Positions 24,825 through 35,287 are shown, numbered from the stretch's first letter. The stretch is 64,000 bases of DNA from Sporosarcina ureae (GCF_029267015.1 NZ_JARIEA010000086.1:1-64000), one strand, 5' to 3'. Made by a program: numbers and translations. The notes: generated by a model not told the origin, from the sequence alone.

Positions 24825-26116
24825 TGTTTCAGACAATCTCTAATTTCATGCGTGTGAAGGAGATCCGGTCTAAAATAATTTTCACCCTCCTAGTGCTCAT
24901 CGTGTTTAGACTAGGGACATTTGTTCCGGTTCCAAACGTTGATGCAACTGCTTTACAACAATCAGATAACCAGTTTATTGGATTCTTGAACACATTTGGT
25001 GGAGGGGCACTATCTAACTTCTCGATCTTTGCAATGGGGATTATGCCGTACATTACGGCTTCCATCATTGTGCAGCTCTTGCAGATGGATGTTGTTCCAA
25101 AGTTTACTGAGTGGTCAAAACAAGGGGACGTTGGAAGACGTAAACTTGCACAATTCACAAGATATTTCACGATTGTTCTTGCCTTCATTCAGGCGCTTGC
25201 CATGTCATTTGGTTTCAACCAAACGTTTGGTGGCACACTGATTCAAGACAATAGCATATCTACTTATATCACAATTGCGATTGTATTGACTGCCGGTACA
25301 GCTTTCCTTCTATGGCTTGGTGAACAAATTACTGCAAAAGGTGTTGGGAATGGTATTTCCATCATTATCTTTGCAGGGATTGTTGCCGGCATTCCGAATG
25401 CTGTTAATCAGTTGTATGTAACGCAAATTCAAGACGCTGGAGATGCACTATTTATTAGAATTGCAACGATGGTATTACTATTGATCGTAATCGTAGCCAT
25501 TGTAGTCGGAGTTATTTACTTCCAAGAAGCATTACGTAAAATTCCGATCCAATATGCGAAACGTGTGTCAGGACGTAATCAGTCTGTTGCAAGTCAACAA
25601 ACACATTTACCTTTGAAATTGAATGCTGCAGGTGTTATTCCAGTTATCTTTGCGGTGGCATTCTTCATCACGCCACAACAAATCGCTCCGTTTTTCGGTG
25701 AGAACAGTGTAACCAAAACTATTATTCGGATCTTCGATTATACGAATCCGATCGGTATGATTTTGTATGTAACACTAATTATCGCGTTTACGTATTTCTA
25801 TGCATTCATTCAAGTGAATCCAGAGAATATGGCAGACAACCTAAAAAAACAAGGTGCATATATTCCGGGAATTCGTCCAGGGGCAAACACTCAAAAGTAC
25901 TTAACAAGTACTCTGTATAGACTAACGTTCGTCGGCTCGATTTTCCTAGCTGTCGTAGCGGTTATGCCGATCTTCTTCATAAACTTGGCGAATCTACCTC
26001 AATCCGCTCAAATCGGCGGAACGAGCTTGCTCATCGTAGTAGGGGTTGCCCTCGAATCAATGAAGCAATTGGAATCACAATTAGTGAAGAGACATTACAG
26101 AGGCTTTATGAAATAA
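24824..26116 (+). CDS. secY: preprotein translocase channel subunit SecY
   Basis: SecY is the membrane channel of the general secretion pathway. The 430-aa protein shows about ten hydrophobic segments, among them residues 19-33 with the plug region following, and the cytoplasmic loop with YAKRVSGRNQSVASQQTHLP near 240-260. The ATG overlaps the rplO stop; GAGGTGG at the end of rplO is its ribosome binding site. Confidence 0.96.
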   Translation: MFQTISNFMRVKEIRSKIIFTLLVLIVFRLGTFVPVPNVDATALQQSDNQFIGFLNTFGGGALSNFSIFAMGIMPYITASIIVQLLQMDVVPKFTEWSKQGDVGRRKLAQFTRYFTIVLAFIQALAMSFGFNQTFGGTLIQDNSISTYITIAIVLTAGTAFLLWLGEQITAKGVGNGISIIIFAGIVAGIPNAVNQLYVTQIQDAGDALFIRIATMVLLLIVIVAIVVGVIYFQEALRKIPIQYAKRVSGRNQSVASQQTHLPLKLNAAGVIPVIFAVAFFITPQQIAPFFGENSVTKTIIRIFDYTNPIGMILYVTLIIAFTYFYAFIQVNPENMADNLKKQGAYIPGIRPGANTQKYLTSTLYRLTFVGSIFLAVVAVMPIFFINLANLPQSAQIGGTSLLIVVGVALESMKQLESQLVKRHYRGFMK

Positions 26117-26141
26117 AAAGCAATAGCCTGACCTATTGTAA

Positions 26142-26816
<675 letters not shown>

Positions 26817-27161
26817 TCAATCCTTTTCGGGCACATCTTCATCATTGTTCGGAAAGTAATGGATGAAAACGAACTGCAAAAGCGTTAAGTTCCTGTTATA
26901 AGATAAATGAGAGCATTTCATTGATTGCTCAGTAGTCCCTGCATGCATTATATTGTCATTGGCAGTATAATATGTAATTGGCACTGCTACGAGAACAATA
27001 AAGGATCTCATTCGCAAATTATGCGAAACAGCGAAATGTGGCAGACGTCTTTCGAACATCACTCATGCTAACTGGACATATGTTGAAGGAAGCCTTATGA
27101 AGGCGACTGATGCCGCTCGATGGTGAAAGCCTTTATTGGATATAGAAGGGAGACAGGATTG
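26817..27161 (+). other. adk-infA gap without map
   Basis: This 345-nt stretch occupies the place of map in B. subtilis. I see no methionine aminopeptidase sequence or remnant. It contains an 11-bp hairpin, ATTATATTGTC / GGCAGTATAAT around 26947-26971 with loop ATT, including two G-U pairs and no U-run. A roughly 50-codon open frame from about 26977 to 27124 has no start codon or ribosome binding site and is not called. Similar adk-infA adjacency without map is known in other Firmicutes. Confidence 0.6.
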
Positions 27162-27380
27162 ATGGCGAAGGACGACGTAATTGAGGTAGAAGGAACTGTT
27201 CTTGAAACGTTGCCGAATGCGATGTTTAAAGTGGAGTTAGAAAACGGACATACTGTGCTTGCACACGTGTCAGGTAAAATTCGTATGCACTTTATTCGTA
27301 TTCTGCCAGGCGACAAGGTGACATTGGAACTTTCACCTTACGATTTAACACGTGGTCGTATCACATACCGTTTCAAATAA
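27162..27380 (+). CDS. infA: translation initiation factor IF-1
   Basis: IF-1 is an OB-fold protein that blocks the A site during initiation. It is 72 aa, beginning [20 protein letters not shown] and holding [21 protein letters not shown] use the ATG at 27162, after AAGGGAG, which gives the exact family length; an upstream in-frame ATG at 27120 would add 14 unrelated residues. Confidence 0.97.
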   Translation: MAKDDVIEVEGTVLETLPNAMFKVELENGHTVLAHVSGKIRMHFIRILPGDKVTLELSPYDLTRGRITYRFK

Positions 27381-27404
27381 ACTTTTGCACTCCCGAAATA
27401 TTGA

Positions 27405-27533
<129 letters not shown>

Positions 27534-27557
27534 AACACAAGGAGGTGCACAACTTAT

Positions 27558-27923
27558 ATGGCACGTATTGCTGGTGTAGACGTTCCGCGCGATAAGCGCG
27601 TTGTCATTTCATTGACATATATATTCGGTATTGGTAAAACAACTGCACAATCAATTTTGAATGCAGCTGACATTTCTCAAGAAACTCGCGTTCGTGATTT
27701 AACTGACGCTGAACTTGATAAGATTCGTGAACAAATTGACGGCTTGAAAGTAGAAGGAGATCTTCGTCGTGAAACTTCTCTAAATATCAAGCGTTTGATG
27801 GAAATCGGTAGTAACCGTGGAATCCGTCACCGTCGTGGATTGCCTGTTCGTGGACAAAACACGAAAAACAATGCACGTACGCGTAAAGGTCCTAAACGCA
27901 CAATGGCTAACAAGAAAAAATAA
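27558..27923 (+). CDS. rpsM: 30S ribosomal protein S13
   Basis: S13 forms intersubunit bridges in the 30S head. The 121-aa protein begins [20 protein letters not shown] and ends with [20 protein letters not shown] and a basic tail. AAGGAGGTG lies before the ATG. Confidence 0.97.
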   Translation: MARIAGVDVPRDKRVVISLTYIFGIGKTTAQSILNAADISQETRVRDLTDAELDKIREQIDGLKVEGDLRRETSLNIKRLMEIGSNRGIRHRRGLPVRGQNTKNNARTRKGPKRTMANKKK

Positions 27924-27930
27924 TAGGTAA

Positions 27931-28338
<408 letters not shown>

Positions 28339-28461
28339 TCGGTTTGAATCTATTGGATTAAGAAAGACATTTTTTGTTAATACTGTTGAAATAGGATATC
28401 TATTATCAGTGAATTCAATAAGGTTAAACCAATATAGAGACGTTTTGAGGAGGGTAATTAA

Positions 28462-29406
28462 ATGATCGAGATTGAGAAACCAAAGATTGAAACAGTAACG
28501 ATCGGTGAAGATTCACAGTTCGGTAAGTTTATTATCGAGCCACTAGAGCGTGGATACGGAAATACCTTAGGGAATTCCTTGCGCCGCATTCTCTTGTCTT
28601 CATTACCAGGAGCTGCTGTGACATCTATTCAAATCGATGGTGTGCTTCATGAATTCTCTACAATTGAAGGTGTCGTCGAAGACGTATCTACAGTTATTTT
28701 GAATGTGAAGAAGCTAGCTCTCAAAATTTACTCAGATGATGAGAAAGTTATTGAGATCGATGTGAAAGGTGAAGGCGTCGTGACGGCTGCAGACATCACA
28801 CATGATAGTGATGTTGAAGTATTAAATCCAGATCTCCCGATTGCTACTCTCGGTAAAAATGGACATTTACGTATGCGTATGTATGCTGTACGTGGACGCG
28901 GATATGTTCCTTCCGATCAAAACAAACGTGAGGATCTAGCAATTGGTGTGATTCCAATTGACTCGATTTACACTCCTGTATCACGCGTTAACTTCCAAGT
29001 AGAAAACACTCGCGTCGGACAAAGTACAAACTTTGATAAGTTGACACTCGATGTATGGACAGATGGAAGCATTGGTCCTAAAGAGGCAGTATCACTTGGA
29101 GCTAAAATTCTTACAGAGCATTTGAATATATTCGTTGGTATGACTGACGAAGCACAGACTGCAGAAATCATGGTAGAAAAAGAAGAAGACCAAAAAGAGA
29201 AGGTTCTGGAAATGACAATTGAAGAACTTGACCTTTCTGTCCGATCTTATAACTGCTTGAAGCGTGCAGGCATCAATACGGTTTTAGAACTTGCTAACAA
29301 GTCTGAAGACGAAATGATGAAAGTGCGAAACTTAGGCCGTAAATCACTTGAAGAAGTGAAGGCTAAATTGGATGAGCTAAACCTTGAGTTACGCTCTGAA
29401 GAATAA
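28462..29406 (+). CDS. rpoA: DNA-directed RNA polymerase subunit alpha
   Basis: The alpha subunit assembles RNA polymerase through its N-terminal domain and contacts UP elements and activators through its C-terminal domain. The 314-aa protein has [20 protein letters not shown] (residues 32-51), the linker with a run of Glu and Lys near 235-250, and the C-terminal helix pair [28 protein letters not shown] precedes the ATG. The 123-nt gap from rpsK is the longest in the alpha operon and holds nothing recognisable. Confidence 0.97.
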   Translation: MIEIEKPKIETVTIGEDSQFGKFIIEPLERGYGNTLGNSLRRILLSSLPGAAVTSIQIDGVLHEFSTIEGVVEDVSTVILNVKKLALKIYSDDEKVIEIDVKGEGVVTAADITHDSDVEVLNPDLPIATLGKNGHLRMRMYAVRGRGYVPSDQNKREDLAIGVIPIDSIYTPVSRVNFQVENTRVGQSTNFDKLTLDVWTDGSIGPKEAVSLGAKILTEHLNIFVGMTDEAQTAEIMVEKEEDQKEKVLEMTIEELDLSVRSYNCLKRAGINTVLELANKSEDEMMKVRNLGRKSLEEVKAKLDELNLELRSEE

Positions 29407-29436
29407 CTGACATATATTGAAGGAGGGTAACTTCAA

Positions 29437-29817
29437 ATGGGATACAGAAAACTTGGACGCACAAGTTCACAACGTAAAGCAATGCTTCGCGACCTAACGA
29501 CTGATCTAATCATTCATGAGCGCATCCAGACAACTGAAACGCGTGCGAAAGAATTGCGTAAAGTAGTTGAAAAGATGATCACTCTTGGAAAACGTGGAGA
29601 TCTTCATGCACGTCGTCAAGCGGCTGAATACATTCGTCGTGAAACAGTGGTTGTTGAAAACGAAGAGGGCGAAGAAGCAACAGTGTTTGCACTTCAAAAA
29701 CTTTTCGATACAATTGGACCACGTTATGCAGATCGCCAAGGCGGTTATACACGTATAATGAAAATGGGACCTCGCCGTGGCGATGGCGCACCAGTAGTTA
29801 TTATCGAATTGGTGTAA
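29437..29817 (+). CDS. rplQ: 50S ribosomal protein L17
   Basis: L17 sits at the tunnel exit. It is 126 aa, beginning [20 protein letters not shown] and including [29 protein letters not shown] precedes the ATG. It is the last gene of the S10-spc-alpha supercluster, ended by the terminator at 29830-29866. Confidence 0.97.
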   Translation: MGYRKLGRTSSQRKAMLRDLTTDLIIHERIQTTETRAKELRKVVEKMITLGKRGDLHARRQAAEYIRRETVVVENEEGEEATVFALQKLFDTIGPRYADRQGGYTRIMKMGPRRGDGAPVVIIELV

Positions 29818-29829
29818 TTCCAACACTTC

Positions 29830-29866
29830 GAGGGTGTGTCTGTCACGCACAGCACACCCTCTTATT
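29830..29866 (+). terminator. terminator after rplQ
   Basis: GAGGGTGTG (29830-29838) pairs with CACACCCTC (29853-29861) around a 14-nt loop, followed by TTATTA. The U-tract is weak but the stem is strong. Confidence 0.8.
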
Positions 29867-29909
29867 ACAAATACGAGATTTATACGACATAAAAGCTGAG
29901 TGTTATGAT

Positions 29910-30024
29910 CCGCGAGCAATCGACTGGTCTAGCTCTACGTACCTCATCTGAGATGTCGGCATGAGCAACCGGCATTTTCGTTTTCAAAGGCGCATTCCTT
30001 AGATGAGGTACGCGCTTTTTTTTT
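29910..30024 (+). ncRNA. candidate branched structured RNA ending in a terminator, upstream of ecfA1
   Basis: A perfect 12-bp stem CGTACCTCATCT (29938-29949) / AGATGAGGTACG (30001-30012) closes a 51-nt interior and is followed by CGC and nine Us (30016-30024). Inside, ATGTCGG (29953-29959) pairs with CCGGCAT (29969-29975) with one G-U pair. That makes it more than a plain terminator: it is a branched element, possibly a small RNA or a leader controlling ecfA1A2T. I do not recognise the family. Only a weak -10-like TATGAT (29904-29909) precedes it. Confidence 0.5.
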
Positions 30025-30091
30025 ATACATAAGAATAGTTCCATACATACGATATACTTATTCAAAACAACATGTAAGAGGAGGAGCCTGA

Positions 30092-30949
30092 ATGAAGGAA
30101 ATTGCGTCGATGCATCACGTAGAGTTTACTTACGATATGGAAGAAGAGGATTCTTCGCATACCCCAAGTAAAGCATTACAGGATGTGTCTTTCACTTTGT
30201 ATGAAGGAGAATGGTTGGCAGTTGTAGGACATAATGGTTCTGGCAAGTCCACGCTGGCGAAGCTGTTGATCGGCTTGATGTTTCCTTCTTCAGGTGATGT
30301 GAATCTCTTTTTAGAACGACTTTCTGAAAACAATCTTTGGGAAACCCGTTCGCGCATGGGGATCGTCTTTCAAAATCCAGATAACCAATTCGTCGGCTCA
30401 ACGGTACAGGATGATGTGGCGTTTGCGCTGGAGAACAATGGCGTGCCGTATGACGTGATGGTTAAACGAGTCCACGAGGCCCTGGAGCAAGTGAAGATGA
30501 CGGATTACATCAATCATGAACCCCACCACCTCTCAGGGGGTCAGAAACAACGTGTGGCCATTGCAGGTGCATTGGCTTTGCAACCTGAGCTGCTCATTTT
30601 AGATGAAGCTACTTCTATGTTGGATCCCCATGGACGGGAGGAAGTAATTGAAATTGTTAAGAAGCTACGTTCTGAAATAGGCTTGACTGTGTTGTCGATT
30701 ACCCACGACTTGGAAGAAGTTTTATTGGCAGATCGAATCTTGGTCATGAATGAAGGACAAGTCTTAATGATCGGTACACCTCAAGAGATTTTTCAACAAG
30801 GAACTGAGCTTGAAAAGGTCGGCCTTGACTTACCGTTCGCTCTTCGTGTTTCAGAGCTTTTGAGAACGGCTGGTGTAGAATTGCAAGGTAATCATATGAC
30901 AGAAGAAGAGTTGGTGAATGAATTGTGGACATTTCACTTCAGCAAGTAG
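30092..30949 (+). CDS. ecfA1: ECF transporter ATPase A1
   Basis: ATPase of the energy-coupling module shared by many vitamin- and metal-specific S components at the cytoplasmic membrane. The 285-aa protein has Walker A GHNGSGKST (residues 46-54), Q-loop region FQNPDNQFVG, signature LSGGQKQR and Walker B LLILDEATSMLDP. GAGGAGG precedes the ATG. The last 25 nt overlap ecfA2, so the two ATPases are translationally coupled. The branched RNA candidate lies directly upstream. Confidence 0.95.
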   Translation: MKEIASMHHVEFTYDMEEEDSSHTPSKALQDVSFTLYEGEWLAVVGHNGSGKSTLAKLLIGLMFPSSGDVNLFLERLSENNLWETRSRMGIVFQNPDNQFVGSTVQDDVAFALENNGVPYDVMVKRVHEALEQVKMTDYINHEPHHLSGGQKQRVAIAGALALQPELLILDEATSMLDPHGREEVIEIVKKLRSEIGLTVLSITHDLEEVLLADRILVMNEGQVLMIGTPQEIFQQGTELEKVGLDLPFALRVSELLRTAGVELQGNHMTEEELVNELWTFHFSK

Positions 30950-31800
30950 GTTACTTATATGCTAAAGATTCACCGTTTGAGAAACGAGCGTTGCAGGATG
31001 TGACAGCTACAATCCCTTCAGGCTCATATACGTCGATCATTGGTCATACAGGCTCTGGTAAATCTACATTATTGCTTCATTTGAATGGATTATTAAAGCC
31101 ATCTGAAGGAACGGTCATGATAGGCAATACTGAAATTACAGCTCAAACAAAAGGTAAACAAATGAAAGAAGTTCGGCATCAAGTAGGAATTGTGTTTCAG
31201 TTCCCTGAACATCAGTTATTTGAAGAAACAGTTGAGAAAGACATTATGTTCGGTCCTATAAACTTTGGTGTGCCGAAAGAGGTAGCGAGAGCTCGCGCGC
31301 ATGAACTCGTTAAACTTTTAGGTTTGCCGGATGATGTGCTTCAGAAGTCTCCTTTTGAGCTGTCAGGCGGCCAAATGCGGCGTGTGGCGATTGCGGGTGT
31401 CCTAGCATTCAAACCGTCTGTCCTAGTCCTTGACGAGCCGACAGCGGGACTTGATCCTAAAGGGCGTAAAGAAATCATGGAGCTGTTTTATCACCTGCAT
31501 GAGACCGAAAACCTGACGACCATTCTCGTTACTCATAGTATGGAAGATGCCGCACGATACAGTGATCGAATTCTTGTGATGCATGAGGGAACGTCGGTTA
31601 TGGAAGGAACACCTGAAGAGATATTCAGTCAAGAAGAGAAACTTCATTCATTTCGACTCAGTGTCCCGCGTTCGATACGTTTTCAACGTGAGATGGAAAA
31701 GATGAGTGGACAACGTTTTGACCAAATCGCACTTACGGAAGACATATTGGCACATGAACTAGCGAAAGTCATTGCAAGAAAAGAGGAACGGCCATGTTAG
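30925..31800 (+). CDS. ecfA2: ECF transporter ATPase A2
   Basis: Second ATPase of the ECF module, 291 aa, with Walker A GHTGSGKST (residues 40-48), FQFPEHQLFEETVEKDIMFG, signature LSGGQMRR and Walker B VLVLDEPTAGLDP. The start is a GTG at 30925 inside the end of ecfA1. Its stop overlaps the start of ecfT. The two ATPases form the heterodimer typical of ECF transporters. Confidence 0.95.
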   Translation: MDISLQQVGYLYAKDSPFEKRALQDVTATIPSGSYTSIIGHTGSGKSTLLLHLNGLLKPSEGTVMIGNTEITAQTKGKQMKEVRHQVGIVFQFPEHQLFEETVEKDIMFGPINFGVPKEVARARAHELVKLLGLPDDVLQKSPFELSGGQMRRVAIAGVLAFKPSVLVLDEPTAGLDPKGRKEIMELFYHLHETENLTTILVTHSMEDAARYSDRILVMHEGTSVMEGTPEEIFSQEEKLHSFRLSVPRSIRFQREMEKMSGQRFDQIALTEDILAHELAKVIARKEERPC

Positions 31801-32591
31801 AGAAAATGATTATTGGTCGTTTTATTCCAGGGACGTCTATTGTGCATCGAATGGATCCGCGTTCGAAGTTACTTTTTGTCTTTTTATTTGTAGTAGCGGT
31901 GTTCTTGGCCAACAATGTAGTGTCTTATGCAATATTGCTAGCCTTTACAGCATTTGTCATCGCGCTCGCAAGAATTAGACCCTACTTTTTGGTCAATGGA
32001 TTAAAACCGGTCATCTTTTTGATTGTTTTCACTCTCCTCTTACATATCTTCTTTACGCGTGAAGGGCCCATCATATTTGAATGGAAGTTTATCAAGATTT
32101 ATGAAGAAGGACTGCGAATGGGTATTTTTATATCTATCCGATTCCTAGTACTTGTGTTGATCACGACAGTATTAACATTAACTACTTCACCGATTTCGAT
32201 CACAGATGGATTGGAAACATTGCTCAATCCTTTTAAAAAGTTGAAGTTACCGGTACATGAACTTGCGTTGATGATGTCCATTTCGCTCCGATTCATCCCA
32301 ACTCTTATGGATGAAACGGATAAGATTTTAAAAGCCCAGCTTGCAAGAGGATCAGATTTAAGCAGCGGTTCCATTAAAGAACGAGTACAGGCCGTCATTC
32401 CGTTACTCGTGCCGTTATTTGTCAGTGCCTTTAAACGCGCAGAAGATTTAGCAGTGGCAATGGAAGTACGCGGCTACCGTGGCGGGGAAGGGCGTACGAG
32501 ATTCCGGCAGCTATCCTGGCAAATGAGAGATACAGCTGTCTTGATCACTTTTGTATTCTTGGTAGGTGTATTGCTGTGGGTAAGGAAGTGA
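31794..32591 (+). CDS. ecfT: ECF transporter transmembrane subunit T
   Basis: Membrane scaffold that couples the A1/A2 ATPases to exchangeable substrate-binding S subunits. It is 265 aa with hydrophobic segments near residues 24-60, 70-90 and 105-130 and a final one near 245-262. The coupling helices with the Ala-Arg-Gly motif are visible (AQLARGSDLSSG, and EVRGYRGGEGRTR). The ATG overlaps the ecfA2 stop. Confidence 0.94.
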   Translation: MLEKMIIGRFIPGTSIVHRMDPRSKLLFVFLFVVAVFLANNVVSYAILLAFTAFVIALARIRPYFLVNGLKPVIFLIVFTLLLHIFFTREGPIIFEWKFIKIYEEGLRMGIFISIRFLVLVLITTVLTLTTSPISITDGLETLLNPFKKLKLPVHELALMMSISLRFIPTLMDETDKILKAQLARGSDLSSGSIKERVQAVIPLLVPLFVSAFKRAEDLAVAMEVRGYRGGEGRTRFRQLSWQMRDTAVLITFVFLVGVLLWVRK

Positions 32592-32596
32592 ATAAT

Positions 32597-33334
32597 TTGA
32601 AACGAATGAAAGCAACTGTTGCGTATGATGGAACGAATTTTGCTGGCTATCAATCCCAACCAGGCATGCGGACAGTTCAAGCTGAGATCGATAAGGCACT
32701 TGTTAAATTGCATAAGAATCCAACTTCACACGCTGTAGCGAGTGGACGCACCGATGCCGGCGTGCATGCATTAGGTCAGGTCATCCATTTCGATACGCCA
32801 CTTGATTTAGGCGATCGCTGGCTAATGGCTTTGAATGTGCTGTTGCCTAAAGATGTACGTATTACGGCTGTTGAACAGACATCTGAAGACTTCCACGCAC
32901 GGTATGGTGCAAAAGGAAAGACGTATCGCTACAAATGGTCGTATGGGGAATTGCAAAGTCCGTTTGAACGCAACTTCGCTGTTCATTTAGGTAGATGGAA
33001 TCCAGACGTGGAACGAATGAATGCAGGAGCTGCTTATTTAATCGGTACACATGACTTCACCAGTTTCTGTTCGGCGAAGACCGCTACTTCGAATAAAGTT
33101 CGCACAATCCGAAAGCTGACAATCGAACGGCAACAGGATGAGCTGATTCTTGAAGTGGAAGGTGATGGGTTTCTATACAATATGGTGAGAACAATTGCTG
33201 GCGCTTTGCTGGCGGTAGGCATCGGTTGGGACGAGCCGGAAGATGTCCAGAAAATTCTCGAGGCGAAAGATCGTCAAAGGGCAGGGAAGACAGCGGCAGC
33301 ACACGGTTTGTACTTACTAGAGGTCACCTATTAA
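32597..33334 (+). CDS. truA: tRNA pseudouridine(38-40) synthase
   Basis: Modifies U38-U40 in the tRNA anticodon arm. The 245-aa protein has the catalytic motif SGRTDAGVHALGQ, with Asp53 as the likely nucleophile, and DGFLYNMVRTIAG near the C-terminus. I prefer the TTG at 32597 because AAGGAAGTG at 32582-32590 is correctly spaced; a GTG at 32576 and an ATG at 32606 are alternatives. It follows ecfT by 5 nt and shares its operon, as in B. subtilis. Confidence 0.94.
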   Translation: MKRMKATVAYDGTNFAGYQSQPGMRTVQAEIDKALVKLHKNPTSHAVASGRTDAGVHALGQVIHFDTPLDLGDRWLMALNVLLPKDVRITAVEQTSEDFHARYGAKGKTYRYKWSYGELQSPFERNFAVHLGRWNPDVERMNAGAAYLIGTHDFTSFCSAKTATSNKVRTIRKLTIERQQDELILEVEGDGFLYNMVRTIAGALLAVGIGWDEPEDVQKILEAKDRQRAGKTAAAHGLYLLEVTY

Positions 33335-33372
33335 GCTCATGGCAACTAATCCTGGCGTATTCATAAAAACGC

Positions 33373-33401
33373 TTGACTTTATGGACAATAAAGGATAACA
33401 T
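33373..33401 (+). promoter_or_regulatory. sigma-A promoter of rplM-rpsI
   Basis: TTGACT (33373-33378), 17-nt spacer, TAACAT (33396-33401). It lies 108 nt before the rplM start. Confidence 0.75.
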
Positions 33402-33404
33402 GAT

Positions 33405-33505
33405 AAATGGTATTTCAATAACCCCACAAACAAGCCCCGGAAGTTTATTTGTGTTTAGGGATAGAGAAAACAAGGGAACAGATTTGATATTTTAGGAGGA
33501 TACAC
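33405..33505 (+). promoter_or_regulatory. probable L13 leader
   Basis: The leader contains CCCCACAAACAAG followed by CCCCGG and TTTATTTGTGTTTAGGG (33421-33462), which can pair CAAACA with TGTTT and CCC with GGG. An autoregulatory L13 leader is known at this position in Bacillus. The assignment is by position and pairing potential only. Confidence 0.5.
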
Positions 33506-33508
33506 AAT

Positions 33509-33946
33509 ATGCGCACAACATTCATGGCTAAAGGTCACGAAGTCGAACGTAAATGGCTAGTTGTCGACGCTGAAGGACAAACGCTTGGTCGTCTTGCTTC
33601 AGAAGTTGCAACTCTTTTACGCGGTAAACATAAACCAACGTTTACACCACATGTTGATACAGGTGATCACGTGATCATCATCAACGCTGAAAAAATCCAA
33701 TTGACTGGTAATAAGTTAAAAGATAAAATGTACTACCGTCACTCTGGTTACACAGGTAGCATCAAGTCACGTACTGCTCTTGAAATGCGTACTAACTACC
33801 CTGTAAAAATGCTTGAACTTGCGATTAAAGGAATGCTTCCAAACGGTCCTCTAGGTCGTCAAACAATCAAGAAATTACACGTATTTGCTGGTCCAGAACA
33901 TCAGCATGCAGCACAAAAACCAGAAGCTTATGAGCTTCGCGGTTAA
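33509..33946 (+). CDS. rplM: 50S ribosomal protein L13
   Basis: L13 is an early 50S assembly protein. It is 145 aa with [20 protein letters not shown] (near residues 15-34), [16 protein letters not shown] and [19 protein letters not shown] precedes the ATG at 33509. It has its own promoter and is followed after 19 nt by rpsI. Confidence 0.97.
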   Translation: MRTTFMAKGHEVERKWLVVDAEGQTLGRLASEVATLLRGKHKPTFTPHVDTGDHVIIINAEKIQLTGNKLKDKMYYRHSGYTGSIKSRTALEMRTNYPVKMLELAIKGMLPNGPLGRQTIKKLHVFAGPEHQHAAQKPEAYELRG

Positions 33947-33965
33947 TTAAGAGGAGGAAACCCAC

Positions 33966-34358
33966 TTGGCACAAGTACAATATATCGGCACTGGCCGTCG
34001 TAAAAGCTCAGTAGCTCGTGTACGTCTAATTCCTGGCGAAGGCAAAATTGTCGTCAATAATCGTGACGTAGAGGACTACGTACCATTCGAAACACTTCGT
34101 GAAATCATTAAACAACCACTAGTTACAACGGAAACACTTGGAAGCTACGATATCCATGTTAACGTTAACGGTGGAGGTTACACTGGTCAAGCAGGCGCAA
34201 TCCGTCACGGCGTTGCTCGTGCATTGCTTACTGTAGATCCTGATTTCCGTGCAGCACTTAAATCAGCAGGATTCCTAACACGTGATCCACGTATGAAGGA
34301 ACGTAAGAAACCAGGTCTTCGCGGCGCTCGTCGTGCACCTCAGTTCTCAAAACGTTAA
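33966..34358 (+). CDS. rpsI: 30S ribosomal protein S9
   Basis: S9 reaches the P-site tRNA with its C-terminal tail. The 130-aa protein begins [20 protein letters not shown] and ends RRAPQFSKR, the diagnostic tail. The start codon is TTG at 33966 after GAGGAGG. It is the last gene of the ribosomal cluster here. Confidence 0.97.
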   Translation: MAQVQYIGTGRRKSSVARVRLIPGEGKIVVNNRDVEDYVPFETLREIIKQPLVTTETLGSYDIHVNVNGGGYTGQAGAIRHGVARALLTVDPDFRAALKSAGFLTRDPRMKERKKPGLRGARRAPQFSKR

Positions 34359-34376
34359 TTTGTATTTTCAAAAGTT

Positions 34377-34409
34377 CTTCTCATTATTTTATGAGAAGGG
34401 CTTTTTTTA
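34377..34409 (+). terminator. terminator after rpsI
   Basis: CTTCTCAT (34377-34384) pairs with ATGAGAAG (34391-34398), followed by GGC and seven Ts. Confidence 0.9.
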
Positions 34410-34701
34410 TGTTTAGCATGAATTGTGTTCATATGCAGATATCTTGTCAGCCGCTTATGTAAGCGGAAACACTTGAATCTTCACTGAGAAACTGTACAAT
34501 AAATTAGTAGCAGTAACTCCAAATTACTTTCCAAACATTTCACACAAGAAAATAGACCACCCTTCATTTCCAGTTGTTTTAGCTATTTGAGAAGCTCACG
34601 GATCAACCCCTGATGTTATGAGTCCTTAACAAATCAACTGCGATTAGACCATTTAATAATAATCTCGTTACCTTATCATAGGGTTCAAAATTAATGACAA
34701 C

Positions 34702-34730
34702 TTAACAGAAAAAATCCGGTCGCTTATAAT
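34702..34730 (+). promoter_or_regulatory. candidate sigma-A promoter upstream of ureA (distal)
   Basis: TTAACA (34702-34707), 17-nt spacer, TATAAT (34725-34730). It would give a 5' leader of about 250 nt. The second cre-like palindrome lies just downstream, where repressor binding would block elongation. Confidence 0.65.
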
Positions 34731-34893
34731 AGCTTTTTATCTGTGAAGTGTTACACGGTCAACGTTTATGCTAACTAGCATTTGGGTAAACTGTGACAAG
34801 TTGAACTTATATATTTATAGGTGTTGTAGTTCAATCGAATGATATGGAAAAATAAAAATCTGAAAATCGATTAAAAGATTATAGTAGACCGAT

Positions 34894-34923
34894 TTGAGTA
34901 ATTTATAGAATATTCACTATATT
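34894..34923 (+). promoter_or_regulatory. candidate sigma-A promoter upstream of ureA (proximal)
   Basis: TTGAGT (34894-34899), 18-nt spacer, TATATT (34918-34923), about 60 nt before the ureA start. Confidence 0.5.
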
Positions 34924-34984
34924 TAATTCGTGTGAAGAAAAGAGTATTGCTGCAGTATATTATATTATTTTAGGAGGTTGAACA

Positions 34985-35287
34985 ATGCGATTACTACCGC
35001 GTGAAATTGATAAGTTAATGATCGTTGTTGCGGCAGATCTTGCCAGAAGACGAAAGGATCGGGGACTAAAATTGAATCACCCAGAAGCTATGGCTCTTAT
35101 TACATATGAGGTATTGGAAGGCGCCAGGGACGGAAAAACAGTTGCAGAACTCATGGCTTATGGCGCGACGATTTTATCTCGTGAAGATGTAATGGATGGT
35201 ATTCCGGAAATGATTGATGATATTCAAGTAGAAGCCACGTTCCCTGATGGGACAAAGTTAGTCACAGTGCACAATCCAATCAGATAA
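34985..35287 (+). CDS. ureA: urease subunit gamma
   Basis: Smallest subunit of the nickel urease, which hydrolyses urea to ammonia and carbamate. It is 100 aa, the family length, beginning [20 protein letters not shown] and including [26 protein letters not shown] precedes the ATG. It heads a compact seven-gene cluster in the order ureA-B-C-E-F-G-D. Confidence 0.97.
   Translation: MRLLPREIDKLMIVVAADLARRRKDRGLKLNHPEAMALITYEVLEGARDGKTVAELMAYGATILSREDVMDGIPEMIDDIQVEATFPDGTKLVTVHNPIR

Larger units (their letters stand above)
34410..34984 (+). promoter_or_regulatory. long upstream region of the urease operon
   Basis: This AT-rich stretch has no gene that I can support. It holds a hairpin CCGCTT-ATGT-AAGCGG (34451-34466), overlapped by ATGTAAGCGGAAACA (34457-34471), which fits the degenerate CcpA cre consensus WTGNAANCGNWNNCW. 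It also holds a second cre-like near-palindrome TGTGAAGTGTTACA (about 34742-34755). Two promoter-like pairs are listed separately. I found no perfect TnrA/GlnR box. Confidence 0.5.

Noticed and set aside
26817..27062. 81-codon minus-strand open frame in the adk-infA gap
   Set aside because: No ribosome binding site and no recognisable domain; the hairpin in the gap explains part of it.
34741..34757. TnrA/GlnR box upstream of ureA
   Set aside because: TGTGA near 34742 lacks the second half TNACA at the required 7-nt spacing; the palindrome fits a cre-like pattern better.
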